DNA from: UBA6144 sp036770305
GTDB taxonomy: Bacteria > Bdellovibrionota > Bacteriovoracia > Bacteriovoracales > Bacteriovoracaceae
Length of the DNA: 64,000 nucleotides
Direction: 5' to 3'
Assembly: GCA_036770305.1 (NCBI GenBank)
Contig: DAIPJL010000001.1
Span: forward strand, 4,433-68,432
This document shows, one piece after another, positions 9,501 through 17,850 of this stretch. Made by a program: the position numbers and the translations under genes. The notes under the pieces are model-generated. The model did no database searches. It saw only the letters and a program-made list of their open reading frames with translations, and was not told where the DNA came from. Numbering within the stretch: the stretch's first letter is position 1; each line of letters opens with the position of its first letter.

Positions 9501-10486
9501 TCTTCGGCAACCGGCCGCCCTACCTGCTGAGCGGGGACCTCGTGGTGAACGCCGGCGCAGTCCGCAACGAGCTCACGGACTTCGCCGGCAGCGGTCCCAC
9601 CGCGACGGACGCGAAGTATCTCCCGAAGGACGCCGACGCCGCGTTCGCGGGCCTGGTGACCGTCGACGTCGGCGTGCGCACGGAGAACCCCGTGGTCGTC
9701 TCGAACTCGATGCTCGACCTCAGCCTCGCCGGCGGGCTCCAGCTCACCGGGGACCCCTCGCGGATCGCCGCCGAAGGGAAGATCGCCACCGCTAACAACC
9801 AGTCGAAGGTGTTCTTCAAGAACAGCGAGTACCAGGTGACGAAAGCGGACTTCAGCTTCTCGAACCGGCGGCCGATCACGCGGCCCGACTTTGACATCGA
9901 AGCCGGCGCGATCATCGCGAACTACAAGGTGACGGCGAAGGCCTTCGGGAGCCCGGAGAACTTCTCCTTCGACCTTTCCTCCGACCCGGCGCTGTCGAAG
10001 CAGAACATCCTCTCGCTCATCGCCTTCGGCTACACCGAGGACCTCTCCAACAGCATCACCGCCGAGGAGCGCCGGAACCTCACGAACGTCGGCGTCGGCT
10101 CCTTCATCTTCGACCAGTTCAAGGTCACGGACATCGTGAAGAAGCAGTTCGGCCTGCAGGTGAACATGGGCACGGTCTTCGAGCAGTCGCAGGAGAGCAT
10201 GCTCCAGGGCCGCACGCAGGACGCCGGCGCCGGCACTCTCGCGCGCACGCGCACGGCCACGAACATCGAGGTGAAGAAGCGCCTCTCCGAGGCGATGAGC
10301 CTCTCGGTCTCGAGCACGGTCGGCGGCTCGATCGGGCAGCGCCAGCGGATGAACCTCAACTACGGCCTTTCCCGCAGCGTCCAGCTCGAGGGCATCTACG
10401 AGCTCCGGACGAACGCCGAAGGCACGGAAGACGTCATTGACAACTCGATCGGCGGCGACGTGAAGTTCAGGATGACGTTCAAATGA
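6488..10486 (+). CDS. tamB: Translocation and assembly module subunit TamB
   Basis: TamB-type proteins form a long periplasm-spanning beta-taco groove, anchored in the inner membrane, that works with an Omp85 partner in lipid or protein delivery to the outer membrane. The 1332-residue product has one N-terminal membrane anchor (about residues 6-25, VLVFFLLLFAALSAAAWAF), a very long run of beta-rich repeats resembling AsmA/DUF490, and the conserved C-terminal TamB domain (about 950-1332) that ends in an amphipathic strand DVKFRMTFK. The start is TTG at 6488, overlapping the preceding gene by 14 bases; the tamA start overlaps its stop by 4 bases (ATGA). The family call is firm, the specific cargo unknown. 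Confidence 0.92.
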   Translation: MARVNTVLVFFLLLFAALSAAAWAFLQSRSFGQLLSRAVTEISSKQFDTKVRFSRVGIHFFPPGLSLENVSLRYERQGTRIDAEAGSLGVVFDLRFYSQNKLHLGEVYLSEGFADLRFEPSTTESTHPWDLIQSELKKLPIDVGTIRITDSRISVLETTVDAHHLELNPGPEVVTVDAELKLIKHQSMPSSVDVLRIRADVKREVLTAKTVQVMQKSSKLLASGVVENWADRERLRVAGNFESELFVPDLHEWGDLPVVRLESGVLRAKGEFRWSAAEKFAGRADLVVSGLRSNVAVAQRIEAQAEARDQRIFVSQFRLRNNDEKLELIEPAVLVDLANDRLLPNALPLRADKLSLSNALSVLGPALAPLKGTLTGNLLFRLKGQDLFFTPAKGFQLDRLRLDVDGDGENNIIDAPVVWLEDTELMVVNGTFVVKGQVRAPLSQVEVEGFVSRDEVRVDAKASQLSLTDFGDVAGLGLKGRGANTIRARGPLEKVKLSFEGELREFEVLGYRLGNVQQRVTLNLADGSVDLASVSARKGRYDFSGSGVVNYKNFLLDLSVDIPGIAYSEFKDAIHPLADGLAFLPEDFDGQLQGAVGLYAKGDIASLAVVADVYAQKLVAGGEQFRDAKFSFRYANRDIALKNISVTKESGKLTGEVGYDLARRQLSYNLSLRGLASDELGFYKRSPLALSFRSVGEFQGQQTPSRWRHRGYLGLTQSRIHERLLPDSTFEWDLRDDAVFADLKVARDWVLLSANSFKEKVGPTVDAELSVNLPDLPLFLRGLLGENSQLTASKGELSLASRIRVTNWEWNRLTAGVWLKTLRLQTPEISVDQRFDARQVEITDGDVKRWALQIDSGDLKVSSTARGELRNRIVIANDVDVDAKYLELLSRHVSRADGRVRAKSRHVLSERGVDSEGEVSARDLTLSTELLPFSLTDLAFKLHLKNREVELEQLSFRPDAGRVSATGTMLLAGINPDLNFRFVFDRATVPFKSKSSVTLSGEALLFGNRPPYLLSGDLVVNAGAVRNELTDFAGSGPTATDAKYLPKDADAAFAGLVTVDVGVRTENPVVVSNSMLDLSLAGGLQLTGDPSRIAAEGKIATANNQSKVFFKNSEYQVTKADFSFSNRRPITRPDFDIEAGAIIANYKVTAKAFGSPENFSFDLSSDPALSKQNILSLIAFGYTEDLSNSITAEERRNLTNVGVGSFIFDQFKVTDIVKKQFGLQVNMGTVFEQSQESMLQGRTQDAGAGTLARTRTATNIEVKKRLSEAMSLSVSSTVGGSIGQRQRMNLNYGLSRSVQLEGIYELRTNAEGTEDVIDNSIGGDVKFRMTFK

Positions 10487-13341
10487 AGGCGCTCTTCCTC
10501 GTCGCGATCCTCGGCTTCCTCTCCACCGCGGCGCGGGCCGCGCTCATCGTCGGCGAGGTCAGCGTCGACTGCGGTGCGACTCTGTCGTGCACGCAGCTGA
10601 AGCCGAAGTTCGAGGCCCTGCGCGACAGCTACCGGAACCTCACGCACCTGCGGCAGACGCTCAAAGTGATGGTCGCGACCGGCGGCGTCCGCGACTTCCG
10701 CTGGGAGCTCGTCGACGGCGTCGGGCCCCAGCTCCTGCGCGTCACTTTCCGGCCAAAGCAGACGATCTCCTCGGTGAAAGTCATTAGCCACGATCCACAG
10801 GTGAAGAACTACGCCGAGCGCACGCTGCGGCTCCAGTCCGGCACGTGGTTCGACGACGCGGACCTGCGGGACGAGGAGCTGCACGTGCTGCAGTTCCTCG
10901 CGAGCAAGGGCTACCCGCGGGCGAGCATCGAGGTGCTACGCCGGAGCCGCGGCGACGACCTCGCGCTCATCTTCGACATCGATCCGGGCAGGCCCCAGTA
11001 CCTGCGCCGCCTCGACGTGAAGACGGACTCCGCGACGGTGCGGAGCTTCGCTACGCAGAAGTTCCAGCAGCTGCTTCACAAGAACTACGACATCCAGGAG
11101 ACGCGGCTCGTCGCCGACGAGCTCGAGGCCGAGCTCTTCAGCTACGGCTTCTTCCTCTCGGCGGTGGCCCTCACGCCGAAAGCCGAGGGCGAGGACGTCG
11201 TGGTCCAGGCGCTGATCACCCCCGTCGAGCAGTGGGCCTTCGACATCGTTCGGCCGCCGGCGCCCTTCGTGGACGTGAAGATCGAGTTCGGCGCCCTCGT
11301 GCGCTCCCTCTTTAAGCGCTACCGCCGCGCCGTCGACGAACCGATGCTGCGGGCAGGGATCGCCGAGGAGCTGCGCAAGCAGGGCCACCTCCAGCCGTCG
11401 ATCGGCCTGCGGATGAGCCGAGTCACGAACCACCTCGGCGACGTGGTCAATCAGGCGCGCGTGGAGATCGCTCCGGGCGAGCGCACGCGGCTGCGGAAAG
11501 TGAGCTTCCCGGGCGCGCAGCACTGGCGGGAGAAAGAGCTGCGCCGGCGCTGGCGCGCGCAGGCGAGCGACCAGGCGCTGGCGGGCTACCTCGATGAAGA
11601 GTCGCACAATGCCTTCAGCGACTGGCTTCGCTCAGAGTACATCAAGGAGGGCTTCGTGCGCGCCGAGGTGCCGAAGCCGCGGCTCGTGCTCGACGAGACG
11701 GGCCTAGAGGCCGAGCTCGAGTACACCGTGAGCGAGGGGAGCCGCGTGATCGTCGACGACGTCACCTTCGCGGGGGTCTCCGAGGCCGAGGCGCAGGAGC
11801 TGCAGGAGCTCATCGAGACGCGCCAGGGACAGCCCTTCAACCCGATCCGCTTCAGCGAGGACGTGCGCCTCATGCAGGACCACCTCCAGGGCCAGGGGTG
11901 GTACGACGCCGAAGTCGTCAACCGCGATGCGGACGACATCGTGAGCTACGGCCGCGACAAGACGTCGGTGCGCATCAACGTCGTTTTCCGCAAGGGGAAA
12001 CTCATCACCTTCAACCGGCTCCTCATCGTCGGCGCGAAGGTCACTCGCAACTCGGTCATCCGGCGGCGCTCGCCCTTCGTCCGTGGCGAGCCCATCACGC
12101 CGGCGCTGGTGCGCGAGTTCGAAACGTCGGTGTCTTCACTGGGCATCTTCACGACCGTGAAGGTGCGGCCCGTGCCCCACAAGGGGCAGACTCCGCTCAC
12201 CGACGTCGCCGTCGAAGTCACCGAGCGCGACTACGGCCTCATCGAGATCGCCCCGGGCTTCCGCACGGACCTGGGCCTCAAGCTCTCCGGCACCGTTTCC
12301 TGGCTCAACCTTCTCGGAGAGAACATCTCGTCGTCGCTCACCGGGCAGGTGAACCGGCGCATCGACCTGCAGGCCCTCGACCGCCGGCGGCGCCTCGAGA
12401 ACAAGGACCTGCTGGAGTACAGTCTGACTTCGCAGCTCAACGTGCCGGACGTGGCGAACAGCTACATCGACTATGGCCTGCAGGCCTCGGGGCAGCGCCG
12501 GCGCTTCTTCTCCTTCGACGCCGACATCGCGCGCCTCTCGAACACCATCAGCCGCGACTTCGGCACGCGCTTCTCGGTTTCGTTGCGTCACCAGTTCGAG
12601 AGCATCAGTCAGTTCGATGCGACGAACGAAGACGACAACGGGAGCTTCGAGATCGGTGCGCTCACGCCGAGCTTCACCGCGGACTTCCGCAACACGCGCA
12701 TCAACCCGACGGCCGGGGCCTGGTTCAACGTCTCCAACGAGTTCGCCAACCCCTACTTCCTCTCGCAGAACACGGAAGACCTGACGATCAACTTCTACAA
12801 ACTCATCCTGCGCAACCGCTTCTACATCCCGATCCCGCGCGGGACCATCGCCATCTCGCTGGTCGGCGGCGTCCAGGAGAACCTCGACAAACGAGTGAAG
12901 AAGGATTCCAACGGCAACCCCATTGAGCAGGACGGTGTAGAACAGACGCGTGGTTACATTCCCAACATTAAGCTTTTCCGCCTGACGGGTACTGATATTG
13001 TGCGTGGCTTTAGTGATGAGGAGATCAATCGGCTTCCGACTGGCCGCGACATTGGTGATGCTCGCGTTCAGAATCGCGCCTACATGGCCAATTTTAAACT
13101 CGAACCTCGGTATTTCATCAATGATTCTCTTATGATGGGTGCCTTCCTCGATGCAGGTCGGGTGTACGTGGATAGCTTTGACGCGGGCGAGCTTCGTCAG
13201 TCGGTGGGTGTGACATTTAAAGTTGTGACTCCGGTCGGGACATTGGACTTTGACTACGGGCACAAGCTCTTGAGAAAGAAGAATGAAAATGGTACCCTCG
13301 AGGCCCCTGGACGCTTCCATGTGTCAATTGGGTTCTTCTAG
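10483..13341 (+). CDS. tamA: Omp85-family outer-membrane protein TamA-like
   Basis: This Omp85 protein has a signal peptide (MKALFLVAILGFLSTAARA), several POTRA domains in the first roughly 570 residues, and a C-terminal 16-strand barrel that ends with aromatic residues (FHVSIGFF), the usual barrel terminus. At 952 residues it is much longer than enterobacterial TamA (about 577), with room for extra POTRA domains. The tandem arrangement after tamB with a 4-base overlap supports TamA rather than BamA. Base composition falls from about 12890 to the end, where codons become visibly more A/T-ending, although the frame stays intact. Confidence 0.9.
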   Translation: MKALFLVAILGFLSTAARAALIVGEVSVDCGATLSCTQLKPKFEALRDSYRNLTHLRQTLKVMVATGGVRDFRWELVDGVGPQLLRVTFRPKQTISSVKVISHDPQVKNYAERTLRLQSGTWFDDADLRDEELHVLQFLASKGYPRASIEVLRRSRGDDLALIFDIDPGRPQYLRRLDVKTDSATVRSFATQKFQQLLHKNYDIQETRLVADELEAELFSYGFFLSAVALTPKAEGEDVVVQALITPVEQWAFDIVRPPAPFVDVKIEFGALVRSLFKRYRRAVDEPMLRAGIAEELRKQGHLQPSIGLRMSRVTNHLGDVVNQARVEIAPGERTRLRKVSFPGAQHWREKELRRRWRAQASDQALAGYLDEESHNAFSDWLRSEYIKEGFVRAEVPKPRLVLDETGLEAELEYTVSEGSRVIVDDVTFAGVSEAEAQELQELIETRQGQPFNPIRFSEDVRLMQDHLQGQGWYDAEVVNRDADDIVSYGRDKTSVRINVVFRKGKLITFNRLLIVGAKVTRNSVIRRRSPFVRGEPITPALVREFETSVSSLGIFTTVKVRPVPHKGQTPLTDVAVEVTERDYGLIEIAPGFRTDLGLKLSGTVSWLNLLGENISSSLTGQVNRRIDLQALDRRRRLENKDLLEYSLTSQLNVPDVANSYIDYGLQASGQRRRFFSFDADIARLSNTISRDFGTRFSVSLRHQFESISQFDATNEDDNGSFEIGALTPSFTADFRNTRINPTAGAWFNVSNEFANPYFLSQNTEDLTINFYKLILRNRFYIPIPRGTIAISLVGGVQENLDKRVKKDSNGNPIEQDGVEQTRGYIPNIKLFRLTGTDIVRGFSDEEINRLPTGRDIGDARVQNRAYMANFKLEPRYFINDSLMMGAFLDAGRVYVDSFDAGELRQSVGVTFKVVTPVGTLDFDYGHKLLRKKNENGTLEAPGRFHVSIGFF

Positions 13342-13473
13342 TCCCCCTTAAACCTAGTAGAATTCAAGTGAAAAAAGCTGAGACTCCTTAGAAGTTTTGG
13401 CCTCTATTTCAACGCATGGCCCAGCGACGGTAACCAGGGCAGATAACTTTTATTGTTTTTTATAGAGGTGATT

Positions 13474-13920
13474 ATGTTTACTCAAAAGTCGTTCGCTCTC
13501 ACAGAAGCGGACATGAAAGATAAAAAATGGTGGGTCGTTGACGCCACAGACATGGTGGTGGGACGCCTTGCCTCAGAAGTCGCGAAAGTCCTTCGCGGCA
13601 AAAACAAGCCGACTTTCTGCACGAACAATGACGCCGGAGATTTCGTCGTCGTGGTGAACGCGGAGAAGGTGAAGTTCACCGGGAAGAAGTGGGACGAAAA
13701 AATGTACCACTGGCACACCAACCACATCGGCGGCATCAAGCAGCGCACGGCGAAGGAGCAACTCACGAAGCACCCCGAGCTGATCGTCTACGAAGCCGTC
13801 AAAGGCATGCTTCCTAAAAACACTCTGGGCCGCAAGCAGCTCACCAAGCTCAAGGTCTTCGTCGGTGCCACGCACACGCACGAAGCCCAGAAGCCCGAAG
13901 CCCTGAAACTGAACTTCTAA
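13474..13920 (+). CDS. rplM: 50S ribosomal protein L13
   Basis: Large-subunit ribosomal protein L13, 148 residues. Start ATG 13474 is preceded by AGAGGTG (13464-13470); an in-frame TTG at 13453 would add seven residues and is not favoured. Family motifs include KKWWVVDATDMVVGRLASEVA, MYHWHTNHIGGIKQRTA and AVKGMLPKNTLGRKQLTKLKVF. rpsI follows after 10 bases, the conserved L13-S9 pair. The preceding 130 bases (13342-13473) hold no gene and no clear promoter hexamers, although transcription presumably starts there. Confidence 0.97.
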   Translation: MFTQKSFALTEADMKDKKWWVVDATDMVVGRLASEVAKVLRGKNKPTFCTNNDAGDFVVVVNAEKVKFTGKKWDEKMYHWHTNHIGGIKQRTAKEQLTKHPELIVYEAVKGMLPKNTLGRKQLTKLKVFVGATHTHEAQKPEALKLNF

Positions 13921-13930
13921 GGATTAGACC

Positions 13931-14332
13931 ATGAGCAAAGTTAAAGCCTACGACGTACACACTCTCGGCCGCCGCAAGACTTCAGTCGCACGCGTTTACG
14001 CGTCACGCGGTACCGGAAAGATCACCATCAACCACCGCGAGTTTTCGGACTACTTCCCCATGGGAACTAGCCGCATCATCGTGAACCAGCCCCTGCAGCT
14101 GATGAAGCTGAACGACGCCTACGACTTTCACGTCAACGTGAAGGGCGGCGGCGTTACGGGTCAAGCCGGTGCCATCCGTCTCGGCATCGCCCGCGCTCTT
14201 TTGAAGCTCGCTCCGAACTCTCGCGGCGACCTCAAAAAAGCCGGCTTCCTTACTCGTGACTCGCGTAAGGTCGAGCGTAAGAAATACGGTAAGCACGGCG
14301 CCCGTCGTTCTTGTCAGTTCTCTAAGCGCTAA
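13931..14332 (+). CDS. rpsI: 30S ribosomal protein S9
   Basis: Small-subunit ribosomal protein S9, 133 residues, whose C-terminal tail reaches the P-site tRNA. The sequence shows LGRRKTSVARVYASRGTGKI, GGGVTGQAGAIRLGIARAL and the invariant tail KKYGKHGARRSCQFSKR. AAGGA at 13919-13923 overlaps the end of rplM as ribosome site. A strong intrinsic terminator begins 24 bases after the stop, closing the rplM-rpsI operon. Confidence 0.98.
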   Translation: MSKVKAYDVHTLGRRKTSVARVYASRGTGKITINHREFSDYFPMGTSRIIVNQPLQLMKLNDAYDFHVNVKGGGVTGQAGAIRLGIARALLKLAPNSRGDLKKAGFLTRDSRKVERKKYGKHGARRSCQFSKR

Positions 14333-14356
14333 GACGTTCACAAACTCACTGTTTGG

Positions 14357-14385
14357 AAAGGGCCCCTCCCGGGGCCCTTTTTTTT
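14357..14385 (+). terminator. Rho-independent terminator of rplM-rpsI
   Basis: A perfect 10-base stem AAAGGGCCCC/GGGGCCCTTT (14357-14366 and 14371-14380) with a TCCC loop is followed by an uninterrupted T run to 14385. Its GGGGCCC core resembles the recA terminator at 34271-34290. Confidence 0.95.
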
Positions 14386-14450
14386 GGCAAGACTAGGACA
14401 AGCGTTATTCGGCTTCGCCTATCGTGGCCGAGCGTCTATGCTCAGGCCCT

Positions 14451-17069
14451 ATGCAGGAACAAGAGTACATTCGGATCCGGGGCGCGCGCGTTCACAACCT
14501 CAAGAACGTAGATCTCGATCTTCCGTTGCGTAAACTGGTGTGCTTCGCCGGCCCCTCGGGCTCGGGGAAGACGTCGCTCGCTTTCCACACTCTGCTGAGC
14601 GAGTCGAAGCGCCGCTTCGTGAACTCCTTCCCGAACTCCATGAAGTTCTTCGCCGACCGGCCTGCGGCGGTGGACGTCGATGAAATTTTTCCGGTGCTGC
14701 CGGTGTTCGGACTTCCGCAGATCAACCCCGTGCTGGGGTCGCGCTCCGTCGTCGCCGACGTCATGCGCGTGACGGACCTGCTGCAGGGCCTGTACTTCAA
14801 CCACGCCAAAGAATACTGCCCCACGCACGACGTGGAAGTGAGCTGGGTGGGGCTCGGAGATCAGCTCCGAGCGGTCGCGCAGCCTTCGGAGACTGAGACC
14901 TGGCACCTCATCGTCGAGCGCGAACTCGGCGCGGCGATCCTCGGGGCAAACTTCGCCCCGCCGCGCAGCTGGTCTAGTCAGCGCAGGACCATGGGGACCT
15001 TCGACGCCGCCGACGACCACTGGGAGGTTCTGCGCTTCAAGGCGAGCAGCCTCGCAAGCGTCGATAAGAAATACGCAGAGATTCTCCCGGCGCTTCGGGA
15101 GCGGCCATTGCTGCTCTGGCGGGAGGGCCTCAAGCAGCCGAAGCCCTTCAGTTTCGTGTCTCAGAAGAAGTGCCCGCACTGCGACTACGCCGGCGCGAAA
15201 GGCATCTCCGTCAACTCCTTCGCTCCGCACACGGCCCTCGGCGCGTGCAAGGCCTGCAAGGGCTACGGCGCGAACCTCGTCTACGCCGAAGAGAAGATGG
15301 TGGACCGGGATCTCTCCTTCGACGAGGACGGCGTGGTCTTCCTTAAGTTCGGTCCTCTCGACTGGTGGCGCACGCAGCTCGCGAAGCTCATGCGCAAGAA
15401 GAAGTGGCCCACTGACGTACCATTGAAGAAGCTTCCGCGCGAGTTCTTCAAACTCCTGGAGGACGGCGAGGGCGACTGGGAGGGCTTCGCCGGTGCCAAG
15501 GCCTACCTCGAGACGAAGCGCTACAAGCCCGCGGTGCGCGTGTTCATGCGCAAGATGCAACGCGAGCTCACGTGCGAGGCCTGCCAGGGCACGCGCCTCG
15601 ACGAGCAGATCGCGAACTTCGCCGTCGCGCTGGCGGGCGAGCGCCGGGGCCTCGCGCAGTTTGCGAAGCTCGGCGTGAGCGCCGCAGCCGAACTGCTCGC
15701 CAAACACGGCCATCGCGCCGAAACTCACGCCGGGAAGCTCCTCGACGACCTCGCCCATAAGCTGCGGCTCGCCGAGGCCATGGGGCTGGGGCACCTGCAG
15801 CTGAGTCGCAAGACGCGCTCGCTCTCGGCCGGCGAGTACCAGCGCTTGCTGCTCCTCAAGTACCTCTCGTTCCGCGGCACCGACGCGCTCTTCGTCCTCG
15901 ACGAGCCGAGCCTCGGCCTCGGCGAGACGGAGCAGGCGATGCTCATCGCCGGCCTGCGCGAACTCATCGCACAAGGAAACACCGTGTTGGTCATCGACCA
16001 CTCCCGACAGATGCTCGCCGCCGCCGACCAGCTCGTCGCGCTAGGGCCCGGTTCCGGTGGTGAGGGCGGTGTGCTCACGTACCAAGGAGCCCCCGCAGCT
16101 TTCCTCAAGGAGAGTGAGCAGGCGCTAGAAAAGTTCAAAGTCGATCGTAGCCCCGCCACGCGCTTCATCGAGGTCGAGGGCGCGCAGAGCTTTGGCCAGA
16201 GCTGGGGGAATTTCCTTGTCCCCCTCGAGCGGCTCACCTGGGTGCATGGCCCGTCCGGAAGCGGGAAGACCTCGTGCGTGGTCCGCGTGCTCGCGCAGCA
16301 GCTCCACAAGGAGTTCTACCGCGAGAACCTCGTCGACGATCCGGGCTCTGCGAAGTCGATCAAGGGCCACAGAGGAATCCGCGACGTCATCGTCGTCGAC
16401 GCGAACTTGAACCGATACACCTCGCGCTCGTCGGTGGGCACTCTCACGGAGTTCGCACCGGCCGTGCGCAAGCACTTCCTGAAGCTTCCCGTGGCGAAGG
16501 CCATGGGCCTGAAGGATGGCCACCTCTCGTCGAACTCGGAGCTCGGCATGTGTCCGCGCTGCGAAGGGAAGGGCCAGCTCGTCATCGAGATGCAGTACCT
16601 CGAGGACATCGTGCTCACCTGCGAAGACTGCAAGGGCAAGCGACTGAAGCCGGTGTACGCGGAGATCAGCGACGGCACGATGAGCGTCGCCGAAGCCTTC
16701 AACCTTCCGCTGAACCAGGTGTTGCCGAAGATCGCGCTGACGCCGAAGTTCAAGCGCACCTGGGAGTACCTCAAGATCCTCAACCTCGACTACCTCTCAC
16801 TCGAGAGGCCCCTCAACTCGCTCTCCGGTGGCGAGCGCCAGCGGCTCTACCTGCTCTCGAAGCTCCTCACGGACGTCGAAGAGTCGTTGCTGGTGTTCGA
16901 GAACCTTTCCTTCGGCCTGTCGACGCGCGAGCTCGACCGCGTGGGCCGCTTCCTGCTCGAGCTCACGCACCGGCACAACACGCTGCTGGTGATCGACAGT
17001 GACCCCTACTTCGCTAAGCTTGCCCAGGCCCAGCTTGTGTTCGGACAGCGCTCGATCACCCTGAAGTAA
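14451..17069 (+). CDS. UvrA-like double ABC ATPase with degenerate second ATPase site
   Basis: UvrA proteins are DNA-damage sensors with two ABC modules and zinc fingers. This 872-residue homologue is shorter than canonical UvrA (about 940). It has Walker A GPSGSGKT at 34-41 and again near 600-607, and zinc-type cysteine pairs (CPHC...CKAC, CPRC...CEDC). Module I looks active: LDEPSLGL with D484/E485 and H517 in VIDHS. Module II is altered: the Walker B region reads VFENLSFGL, so the Asp-Glu pair becomes Glu817-Asn818, and the switch histidine is Ser850 (VIDSDPYF). The LSGGERQR signature of module II is intact. A GTG at 14424 is an alternative start. No uvrB is nearby, so this is probably a paralogue, not the housekeeping UvrA. 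Confidence 0.85.
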   Translation: MQEQEYIRIRGARVHNLKNVDLDLPLRKLVCFAGPSGSGKTSLAFHTLLSESKRRFVNSFPNSMKFFADRPAAVDVDEIFPVLPVFGLPQINPVLGSRSVVADVMRVTDLLQGLYFNHAKEYCPTHDVEVSWVGLGDQLRAVAQPSETETWHLIVERELGAAILGANFAPPRSWSSQRRTMGTFDAADDHWEVLRFKASSLASVDKKYAEILPALRERPLLLWREGLKQPKPFSFVSQKKCPHCDYAGAKGISVNSFAPHTALGACKACKGYGANLVYAEEKMVDRDLSFDEDGVVFLKFGPLDWWRTQLAKLMRKKKWPTDVPLKKLPREFFKLLEDGEGDWEGFAGAKAYLETKRYKPAVRVFMRKMQRELTCEACQGTRLDEQIANFAVALAGERRGLAQFAKLGVSAAAELLAKHGHRAETHAGKLLDDLAHKLRLAEAMGLGHLQLSRKTRSLSAGEYQRLLLLKYLSFRGTDALFVLDEPSLGLGETEQAMLIAGLRELIAQGNTVLVIDHSRQMLAAADQLVALGPGSGGEGGVLTYQGAPAAFLKESEQALEKFKVDRSPATRFIEVEGAQSFGQSWGNFLVPLERLTWVHGPSGSGKTSCVVRVLAQQLHKEFYRENLVDDPGSAKSIKGHRGIRDVIVVDANLNRYTSRSSVGTLTEFAPAVRKHFLKLPVAKAMGLKDGHLSSNSELGMCPRCEGKGQLVIEMQYLEDIVLTCEDCKGKRLKPVYAEISDGTMSVAEAFNLPLNQVLPKIALTPKFKRTWEYLKILNLDYLSLERPLNSLSGGERQRLYLLSKLLTDVEESLLVFENLSFGLSTRELDRVGRFLLELTHRHNTLLVIDSDPYFAKLAQAQLVFGQRSITLK

Positions 17070-17115
17070 GAGCCGGACGCTCAAGTTTTCTCCCGACTAA
17101 GCCGATCAGGCTTGT

Positions 17116-17850
17116 ATGACAAAGCTCATCGGGTTAGCGCTCACTAATTTGCTAATGATATCAGTCGCTTGGGCGGCAACTTTCGTGCCGGTGCCAATGG
17201 AGCGACTGGTTCAGCCCGCCGACGTGATCATCATGGGCGACTACCTCACGAAGAAGTTCGTGGAGCTGGAAGACGGCACCATCGCGACCGAGGCGCGCTT
17301 CAAGCTCGAGCGCGAGATTGGCCTCGACGCAGCGGAGTTTGGCCTCACCGAGGTGAAAGTCTACTACCCGGGGGGCGTGCTCAAAGACCGCGGCACCTAC
17401 GTCGACGGCGCGCCGGAGTTCGTCCCGGGCGAAAAGAGCGTCGTGCTGCTGGCCCAGGGAAGCGATGGCCGACTCTGGGTGCAGGGTATGGCGATGGGCA
17501 CCTTCAAACTCGTGAAAGTGGGCCAGAAGACCCTGATGATCAACTCCGTGTTCCCGTCGAACCCCGAGCTCTCCGCGTGGGAAGTCGGAAAGTTCCTCCG
17601 CCTCGTCTCGAGCGTGAAGCAGGACGGTCTCCGGGAAGTCCAGTCGGACAAGTACCTCCGGGAGATGGAGAAAGAGCGCATCCGGCCCCGGACCTCGAGC
17701 GCCGGCGGCAATTCGCGCTCGATTGCGTCGGACGGAGCCTCGCAGGACAATGGAGCTGAGCCGAACGTGATGAGCAGCTTCTGGTTGCTCGCGCTCTTCG
17801 GTGCTCTGGGGGCGCTCTTCACCTGGTGGAGGCGCGGAAACGTGAGGTAG
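17116..17850 (+). CDS. Secreted protein with C-terminal membrane tail, unknown function
   Basis: A 244-residue protein with a signal peptide (cleavage likely after VAWA, near residue 20), a compact beta-rich domain of about 150 residues, a low-complexity Ser-rich linker, and a C-terminal hydrophobic segment (SSFWLLALFGALGALFTWW) ending in RRGNVR. A signal peptide plus a final hydrophobic helix and arginine tail is the layout of C-terminal sorting or anchoring signals. The neighbouring protease gene overlaps by 25 bases and carries a similar tail, suggesting both are handled by the same surface-sorting route. No family recognised. Confidence 0.75.
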   Translation: MTKLIGLALTNLLMISVAWAATFVPVPMERLVQPADVIIMGDYLTKKFVELEDGTIATEARFKLEREIGLDAAEFGLTEVKVYYPGGVLKDRGTYVDGAPEFVPGEKSVVLLAQGSDGRLWVQGMAMGTFKLVKVGQKTLMINSVFPSNPELSAWEVGKFLRLVSSVKQDGLREVQSDKYLREMEKERIRPRTSSAGGNSRSIASDGASQDNGAEPNVMSSFWLLALFGALGALFTWWRRGNVR

